A stretch of 20,306 bases of DNA from Syntrophorhabdus sp. (GTDB taxonomy: Bacteria > Desulfobacterota > BSN033 > UBA1163), in contig DYHU01000035.1 in NCBI GenBank assembly GCA_020724025.1, forward strand, positions 1 through 20,306, given 5' to 3'. Both the position numbers and the translations under genes were made by a program. Positions 15,537-20,306 of the stretch are shown one piece after another (position 1 is the stretch's first letter; every line of letters starts with the position of its first letter). The notes below the pieces were generated by a model. The model was not told the origin of the DNA. It saw only the letters and a list, made by a program, of their open reading frames with translations, and searched no databases.

Positions 15537-15567
15537 ACTAAGAGGTAGGCATAAAGTAAAGGAGGTG

Positions 15568-15648
15568 ATGAAACGTCATTGGCTAATGAGGGGAAAGAAG
15601 GAGGTCATTGTTCTTAATTCAATTTTATTCAACTTTTATAGGAGGTAA
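15568..15648 (+). CDS. Short upstream ORF (26 codons) before the binding-protein gene
   Basis: TAAAGGAGGTGATG (15557-15570), a maximal Shine-Dalgarno with ATG at 15568, opens a 26-codon frame beginning MKRHWLMRGKKEVIV. It ends with AGG AGG TAA at 15640-15648. Those arginine codons and the stop are themselves the ribosome site of the next gene, whose ATG is 3 bases after the stop. A ribosome finishing this ORF would cover that site, so translational coupling or a leader-peptide role is plausible. The same 14-mer occurs upstream of the other binding-protein gene with only a 4-codon ORF, so the peptide sequence itself may not matter. Confidence 0.4.
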   Translation: MKRHWLMRGKKEVIVLNSILFNFYRR

Positions 15649-15651
15649 ACC

Positions 15652-16908
15652 ATGAGAATCAAAATTAGACTTTTTGCAATCGTCTTAACGTTCCTCATTG
15701 TGGGTCTCACCGCATCCTGGATCTTTGCTCAAGAGGTGAGAATTGGCGCCCTCCAAGACACCACTGGCGCAACATCCGATGTGGGGAAAAATGAGGCGGC
15801 AGGGGTTCGTGAAGCCTTCCAGTACTACAACGATATGGGTGGAATTAATGGAAAGAAGATCAGGTACTTCCAATATGACTATGGGTATCGTGTTCCTGAG
15901 GCCATCACTACATATAAACGATTTAGAGATTTTGATAAGGTGGTTATGGTTTTAGGCTGGGGAACGGGTGATACCGAAGCCCTTTCTCCTACGGTCAACG
16001 CCGATAAAATGCCCTATCTCTCCAGTTCTTTTTCTGGCCATCTGTGCGATCCAAAAAAGACTCCTTATAATTTCGTTTATGGAACAGATTATTCAACCAA
16101 TGCTCGTGGCTGCATTACCTATTGGTTTGAAGAAGTCTGGAAAAAGGATCCAAAGTGGAAAGCCGATCGCGAAGCGGGCGTTAAGCCTCGTTTTGTCTGC
16201 TTCTACTCCTGGCCAACCCCTTATTCGAGTGCCCCTATTAAGGCCATCAAGGATCAGGCAACTCTTTTAGGTTTTGAGGTCGGTCCCGACCAGGATGTCC
16301 CCTTAACCGCACTGGATACCAAGAGCCAGGTCTTAAAGGCCAAAGAATTTAAACCTCATTTGGTGTGGCATGGGAATACCACCATGTCCGTTGCCACAGC
16401 TATGAAAGATGCCTATGCACTTGGATTGGGTGCAGACCATATCGTTAACAACTGGGGTTTTGACGAAGACCTTGCAAAACTGGGAGGACCGGCTGCTGAG
16501 GGTGCCATCGGTGCGGCTGCCTGTTCCTTCTTTGTAGAAGATTATCCGGCCAAGAAGAAGGTATTGGATTATATTAAGAAGGTCAACCCTGGATTTGCTG
16601 TTGAAGCGAGACAAATCCGAACTGTTCAGGGTTGGGTGAAGGTCACCATGGCTGTGGAAGTATTAAAACGGGCGGATAAAGCAGGGAAACTGAATGGCCC
16701 AGGGATTAAGGAAACCTACGAAACCTTCAAAGACTGGGATGGATTGAAGGAGTTTGGGGGTCAGTTGGTGACCCTTACTCCTGCTGATCACCGTTATAGT
16801 TCAATTGTAAAGGTAGGCAGAATAATCAAAGGGAAGCCAGCGACTGTGGCAAATATTGATATGCGAGCCAAATTTCCTGACAAGTGGGCTGCCTGGCTTG
16901 GCTGGTAA
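15652..16908 (+). CDS. Periplasmic substrate-binding protein of a LIV-type ABC transporter (module 2)
   Basis: A 418-residue protein with a Sec signal peptide (basic start, hydrophobic core, cleavage near IFA-Q about residue 26) and a type I periplasmic binding fold. The mature start EVRIGALQDTTGATSDVGKNEAAG and the GGINGKKIRYF segment parallel the module 1 protein, but the sequences are clearly diverged, so different ligands are likely. It is rich in aromatic residues (several Trp and Tyr), compatible with an aromatic ligand, though this is weak evidence. AGGAGG lies 7 bases from the ATG. Only 11 bases separate it from livF, whose ribosome site overlaps this gene's stop codon. Confidence 0.92.
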   Translation: MRIKIRLFAIVLTFLIVGLTASWIFAQEVRIGALQDTTGATSDVGKNEAAGVREAFQYYNDMGGINGKKIRYFQYDYGYRVPEAITTYKRFRDFDKVVMVLGWGTGDTEALSPTVNADKMPYLSSSFSGHLCDPKKTPYNFVYGTDYSTNARGCITYWFEEVWKKDPKWKADREAGVKPRFVCFYSWPTPYSSAPIKAIKDQATLLGFEVGPDQDVPLTALDTKSQVLKAKEFKPHLVWHGNTTMSVATAMKDAYALGLGADHIVNNWGFDEDLAKLGGPAAEGAIGAAACSFFVEDYPAKKKVLDYIKKVNPGFAVEARQIRTVQGWVKVTMAVEVLKRADKAGKLNGPGIKETYETFKDWDGLKEFGGQLVTLTPADHRYSSIVKVGRIIKGKPATVANIDMRAKFPDKWAAWLGW

Positions 16909-16919
16909 GGAGGAAAACA

Positions 16920-17747
16920 TTGAAACCAGAAATTTTAAATACTTCTGGAAATATTTTGAAAATTAACAACATTGAGGTCATGTATCATGAAGTCATCTTA
17001 GTGTTGAAGGGAGTCTCCATCGATGTTCCCCAGGGAGGTATCGTTGCCCTTCTTGGGGCCAACGGGGCTGGAAAATCGACCACCTTAAAATCCATTTCCG
17101 GCTTATTAAAGCATGAGGATGGTGAGGTGACCGATGGAAGTATTGAGTTCATGGGAGAGAAGATACACCATCTCTATGCTGAGGAGATTGCAAAAAGAGG
17201 GATCTTCCAGATCATCGAAGGGAGAAGAGTCTTTGATCATCTTACCGTGGAAGAGAATCTTCGAGTCGGAGCCCACCTCAGGGGAGCTGGTTCAGCTACT
17301 AAAGAGAGATTAGAGATGGTTTATCACTATTTCCCCAGACTGGTGGAGCGTCGCAATGTCCTGGCAGGATTCATCAGCGGTGGTGAACAGCAGATGACTG
17401 TCATCGGAAGAGCTCTGATGGCCAAGCCAAAATTGATGCTTTTGGATGAACCGTCCATGGGCCTCGCCCCTCTCCTCATCAAGGAGATTTTCGACATCAT
17501 CACCCAATTGAACAAAGAAGAGAAGATACCGCTCCTCCTGGTGGAACAGAATGTCAAGTTAGCCCTCACCGTGGCGCCTTATGCCTATGTCCTGGAAAAC
17601 GGCAGACTGGTGATGCATGATACCTCAGAGAAATTGAAGGAGAACCCCGATATCAGAGATTTCTACTTAGGGCTCTCTGATATTGGTGAAAGAAAAAGTT
17701 TCAGGCATGTAAAGCATTATAAAAGAAGAAAGAGATGGCTCACCTAA
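16920..17747 (+). CDS. livF: LIV-type ABC transporter ATPase, LivF family (module 2)
   Basis: A 275-residue ABC ATPase. Walker A GANGAGKS (46-53), signature ISGGEQQM, Walker B KLMLLDEP, LLVEQNVKLAL, and the same basic C-terminal tail, VKHYKRRKRWLT, as the LivF at 6026. The start is taken as TTG at 16920, 7 bases after AAGGAGG (16907-16913). In-frame GTG further upstream would lie inside the binding-protein gene and before this ribosome site. A non-ATG start fits moderate translation of the ATPase relative to the abundant binding protein. Confidence 0.9.
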   Translation: MKPEILNTSGNILKINNIEVMYHEVILVLKGVSIDVPQGGIVALLGANGAGKSTTLKSISGLLKHEDGEVTDGSIEFMGEKIHHLYAEEIAKRGIFQIIEGRRVFDHLTVEENLRVGAHLRGAGSATKERLEMVYHYFPRLVERRNVLAGFISGGEQQMTVIGRALMAKPKLMLLDEPSMGLAPLLIKEIFDIITQLNKEEKIPLLLVEQNVKLALTVAPYAYVLENGRLVMHDTSEKLKENPDIRDFYLGLSDIGERKSFRHVKHYKRRKRWLT

Positions 17748-17757
17748 ATTTCAATAA

Positions 17758-17870
17758 TCCCCTCTCCCCCGTGGCACAGGCGTGACGCCTGTGGCCACCA
17801 GAGAGGGATAGGGTGAGGGGGAAAATCTTGGTCACCCCCACCCACGCCCTCCCCCATCAAGGGGGAGGGG
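17758..17870. repeat. GC-rich palindromic repeat
   Basis: It contains the long stem GTGGC-ACAGGCG-TGA-CGCCTGT-GGCCAC and, further right, CCCTCCCCC-ATCAA-GGGGGAGGG (17847-17869), with CCCTCTC/GAGAGGG outer arms. It lies between livF and the lipoprotein gene and may slow or stabilise the operon transcript there. Confidence 0.75.
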
Positions 17871-17909
17871 TTTGTTAGAATGACCGATTAAACGAAAAGG
17901 AGGTTTATT

Positions 17910-18479
17910 ATGCGAAGATTATTGTTGATCCTCATTATGGTAATATTTACTGTCTGGGGAATGACAGCTTGCAAACCCGGCCTTCTTCCAACTGAGGATG
18001 CAGGGAAACCAAAAGTCACATTGGAACGGGTGGAAGTCCAGAGTTATTTCCCATGGGCAGATCTGCCTGCTCGTACTCCAATGGTTTTAGGTTTTGTTTT
18101 CAACGTCGAAAACCCGAGCGGTTATAAAGTCCTGCTGGAAAATTTCAAATTTGCCGTCTCCTTTGAGGCCGCACCCGGTAAGTATATCGAAATTGCCATT
18201 CCCACCTATTATGACCAGATCTATTTCCCACCCAACACTAAGAATCAATACAGAATTGTAAGTGTGATGGATTCAGCGACTATGAATTTAACTCTCTTAG
18301 TCGCTCAGGCGCCGAAGATTCAGGCTTTGAACCTTAAACCTGCCGATGTCATTAAGAACTGGTACGCAAAGATCGGGGATTTCGGCTTTGGAATTATGGT
18401 AGGGGAAGGACAGGCCACCTTCTCAACCGAGAAGGGAGATATCATCGTCCCCTTTGAAGGAACATTCCCCAAGAAGTAG
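17910..18479 (+). CDS. Lipoprotein with LEA/WHy-like domain
   Basis: A 189-residue protein with a lipoprotein signal: a hydrophobic N-terminus and lipobox GMTAC with Cys21. Lys at +2 would favour outer-membrane sorting in Gram-negatives. The mature part (VTLERVEVQSYFPW..., then MVLGFVFNVENPSGYKVLLENFKFAVSF at about 60-90) resembles the LEA14/WHy beta-sandwich, where an NPxxYxVxLxxxxF pattern is common; this is pattern recognition and uncertain. AAAAGGAGGT precedes the ATG. Its position between livF and a ligase gene suggests a cell-envelope role linked to uptake of the same compound, for example holding a hydrophobic substrate or supporting an outer-membrane step. This is inferred from position only. 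Confidence 0.7.
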   Translation: MRRLLLILIMVIFTVWGMTACKPGLLPTEDAGKPKVTLERVEVQSYFPWADLPARTPMVLGFVFNVENPSGYKVLLENFKFAVSFEAAPGKYIEIAIPTYYDQIYFPPNTKNQYRIVSVMDSATMNLTLLVAQAPKIQALNLKPADVIKNWYAKIGDFGFGIMVGEGQATFSTEKGDIIVPFEGTFPKK

Positions 18480-18507
18480 TAATCCAAAAATGATCCCTCA
18501 TTTACTT

Positions 18508-18626
18508 CCCTCCCCCTCGATGGGGGAGGGTGAGCCTGCCCGCCGAACAGGTTCTTTGGCAGGCGGGGGTGGGGGTGAAGATAGGAACTCCCCCCTCCCC
18601 TCAGTCCCCTCCCACCAAGGGAGGGG
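18508..18626. repeat. GC-rich palindromic repeat
   Basis: CCCTCCCCC-TCGAT-GGGGGAGGG (18508-18530), a middle stem GCCTGCC...GGCAGGC, and CCCCTCCC-ACCAA-GGGAGGGG (18606-18626). It is the fourth unit of the family in this window. It fills most of the 189-bp gap between the lipoprotein and ligase genes. Confidence 0.75.
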
Positions 18627-18668
18627 AGATTATTAGGAATTTTCCCCTTTGAATTAAGGAGTCTCCCC

Positions 18669-19964
18669 ATGCCCAAACAGGATCCAGCGGATCGAACCTA
18701 TGGCTTTCTCAAGAAGAACCTTGAGACTATGCCCTATAAAAAGCGTCTTGAATACCTCAATCAAAAACTGAGAGGAATCGTCCAATACGCATATAAAAAT
18801 TCCATTGCTTTCAAGAAAAAAATGGAGTCCGTAGGACTAAAGCCAAAAGACATCCAGACCATCAAAGATTTAGAAAAAATTCCCATTACTAAAAAGGCCG
18901 ATTTAGTGGAACTCCAGAAAAAGAATCCTCCCTTCGGCGGTTTTGAAGGGGTCCCGATCTCTGAATTGAAGAGAATCTATGTCTCTCCAGGACCCATTTG
19001 CGAACCGGGCGAGATGGAGTATAATGAATTGGGCTGGGCACAGGGCATGTATGCGTGCGGTTTTCGCCCCGGAGATATCGTCATCAACACCTTCAGTTAC
19101 CACATGGTCCCCTTTGCCCTGCATATGGTGGACAACTCCCTCCATCGGAATGGCTGCGTCGTGATTCCTACCGGTGTTGGAAACACGGAACAGCAGGTCA
19201 ATATCTTAAAGACCTTTAAGGCCACCGGTTTCTGCGGAACCCCAAGCTTCCTTCTTATCATCGCCGAAAAAGCCGAAGAAATTGGATTGGATTTAAAAAA
19301 GGATCTAAGCCTCCGGGTCGGCTTTGTGGCCGCAGAGATGCTCCCTGAATCTCTCCGATCCAAACTGGAAGAGAAGTTCGGGATGGTCATCCGTCAGACC
19401 TATGGCACTGCAGATATCGGATGCCTTGGTTATGAGTGTCTGGGAAAGAGCGGGATGCATATCCCGGATGACAAAATTATCGAGATTGTTGGTCCGGATA
19501 CGGGCAAACAGTTAGGGCCCGGAAAGGCCGGAGAGATTGTCGCCACCAGTTTTAATAAGGTCTATCCACTCATCCGTTTTGGAACAGGGGACCTCTCCAT
19601 TATGACCGAAACGCCCTGCCCCTGCGGAAGAACCTCGCCCCGGCTGATCAAGATCCTGGGGAGAGTCGACCAGGTAACCAAGGTCAGGGGGCTCTTTGTC
19701 CATCCAAGCCAGGCGGAGGAGGTCGCCTCACGATATCCCCAGATCGAAAAATACCAGGTGGTGGTCACGCGAAAGGAAGATAAGGATGAGATGACCTTTC
19801 GAATTGAACTGAAGGAAGAGATTCCCAAGCCTGAAAGTTTGAAGGAAGAGATTGAAAAATCGATCCGGGATGTGATCAAGGTGAGAGGCGATGTGGAATT
19901 TGTCTCGAGGGGAACGATTCCCGAGGGAGCCAGAAAGATCGACGATCAACGCAGTTGGGAATGA
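18669..19964 (+). CDS. Phenylacetate-CoA ligase (PaaK)-like protein with altered phosphate loop
   Basis: A 431-residue ANL-superfamily protein of the PaaK type, normally aryl-acetate + ATP + CoA to aryl-acetyl-CoA. PaaK features: the N-terminal helical region up to IPITKKADL (71-79), YGTADIGCLGYEC (245-257), FGTGDLS (304-310), CPCG (317-320), GRVDQVTKVRGLFVHPSQAEEV (331-352), and a C-terminal ACT-like half ending RGTIPEGARKIDDQR. The phosphate-binding loop, usually TSGTTGxPT, reads VSPGPICEPGEMEY (105-118), without the Ser/Thr/Gly-rich pattern. The frame is intact and the rest well kept, so this is likely a functional subfamily, perhaps with different nucleotide handling. AAGGAG precedes the ATG. 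It is the last gene of module 2. Confidence 0.88.
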   Translation: MPKQDPADRTYGFLKKNLETMPYKKRLEYLNQKLRGIVQYAYKNSIAFKKKMESVGLKPKDIQTIKDLEKIPITKKADLVELQKKNPPFGGFEGVPISELKRIYVSPGPICEPGEMEYNELGWAQGMYACGFRPGDIVINTFSYHMVPFALHMVDNSLHRNGCVVIPTGVGNTEQQVNILKTFKATGFCGTPSFLLIIAEKAEEIGLDLKKDLSLRVGFVAAEMLPESLRSKLEEKFGMVIRQTYGTADIGCLGYECLGKSGMHIPDDKIIEIVGPDTGKQLGPGKAGEIVATSFNKVYPLIRFGTGDLSIMTETPCPCGRTSPRLIKILGRVDQVTKVRGLFVHPSQAEEVASRYPQIEKYQVVVTRKEDKDEMTFRIELKEEIPKPESLKEEIEKSIRDVIKVRGDVEFVSRGTIPEGARKIDDQRSWE

Positions 19965-19965
19965 A

Positions 19966-20229
19966 ACAGGGAATACTGGAAGAATGGAACAATGATGGAA
20001 TCGTAAAAAGTCGTCATTCCCGTGAAAACGGGAATCCAGAAAATTCTAACTACATGAAAATACTGGATTCCTGCTTGCGCAGGAATGACAGAAAATAGCC
20101 TTTTCAGACTTTTTACGAGACAATCAACAATGGAATGATGGGAAAAATCAAAATCTAAGTTGTATTGTTTTAAACCCAGTATTCCAATATTCCAAAGTTC
20201 CAGTATTCCAATACTCCTATTCCATCATT
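19966..20229. repeat. TATTCCA-type repeat region, interrupted by a folded element
   Basis: The left arm holds GGAATACTGGAAGAATGG words and the right arm GTTTTAAACCCAGTATTCC words, matching the arrangement between livH and livM (14067-14190), including the CTAAG...TTTTAAACCC core. Here a 118-bp element (20001-20118) sits inside the left arm, so the repeats are nested. Confidence 0.65.
20001..20118 (-). mobile_element. MITE-like folded element, copy 2 (inverted)
   Basis: 118 bp with the same 12-bp terminal repeats as copy 1 (TCGTAAAAAGTC at 20001-20012, GACTTTTTACGA at 20107-20118). The arms are almost identical to the reverse complement of copy 1, while the central 23-24 bases differ. It lies in opposite orientation to copy 1, enclosing livH to the paaK-like gene. 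Confidence 0.8.
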
Positions 20230-20262
20230 CCATAACGCCATGAGGTAATGCCTCAGTTATGG
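20230..20262. other. Hairpin near the window end
   Basis: CCATAAC (20230-20236) pairs with GTTATGG (20256-20262), and TGAGG (20241-20245) with CCTCA (20251-20255), with a 4-base bulge. There is no U-run. The remaining bases to 20306 show a GGGAGG and an open frame too short to judge. Confidence 0.5.
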
Positions 20263-20306
20263 GAGGTAATTCCATCTTATTGATAGTAGGAGTCGATAGG
20301 TGGGGT

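Noticed and set aside
15309..15548. 79-codon frame after livM
   Set aside because: It overlaps the livM end in another frame and runs through hairpins and the GC-rich repeat, with no ribosome site or domain.
20261..20306. Possible gene start (GGGAGG then TTG) at the right edge
   Set aside because: The spacing is long, the start is non-ATG and only nine codons are visible, so it cannot be supported.

Overview
The window looks like chromosome of an anaerobic, probably Desulfobacterota/Syntrophobacterales-like bacterium of medium GC. This is inferred from strong AGGAGG ribosome sites, a tungsten-type aldehyde:ferredoxin oxidoreductase with a four-cluster ferredoxin, and LIV-type ABC transporters interleaved with AMP-forming acyl/aryl-CoA ligases, a common layout in aromatic- and fatty-acid-degrading anaerobes. 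I could not search databases, so the taxon is a guess from gene style.

Left module (1-6829, + strand): a periplasmic substrate-binding protein closed by a strong terminator; a benzoate-CoA-ligase-like protein overlapping a canonical acyl-CoA ligase by 4 bp; then LivG and LivF ATPases. The matching LivH/LivM permeases are not in the window and may lie just upstream.

Middle (6822-9628, - strand): a three-gene redox operon reading leftward (small zinc ribbon, AOR catalytic subunit, 4x[4Fe-4S] ferredoxin). Its last codons overlap the end of livF convergently. A divergent promoter region of about 0.5 kb separates it from the right module.

Right module (10160-19964, + strand): LivG, long-chain-type acyl-CoA ligase, LivH, LivM, a second substrate-binding protein, LivF, an outer-membrane-type lipoprotein and a PaaK-like ligase. 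This is a complete second LIV-type transporter with two ligases.

The likely shared logic is uptake of an organic (aromatic or fatty) acid, activation to its CoA thioester, and aldehyde/acid interconversion coupled to ferredoxin. The substrates cannot be read from sequence.

Most notable points: (1) the benzoate-CoA-ligase-like protein has lost both its phosphate-binding loop and its catalytic A10 lysine, in an intact reading frame; the PaaK-like protein also has an altered loop. (2) The last 16 codons of livM recur 109 bp downstream, mostly with synonymous differences. (3) Two near-identical folded repeats with 12-bp terminal inverted repeats lie in opposite orientation around a 7-kb block carrying livH through paaK. 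(4) Both substrate-binding-protein genes are preceded by the same maximal Shine-Dalgarno plus ATG, opening tiny upstream ORFs. (5) Both livG genes share an almost identical promoter. Nearly every intergenic gap holds palindromic or short tandem repeats.
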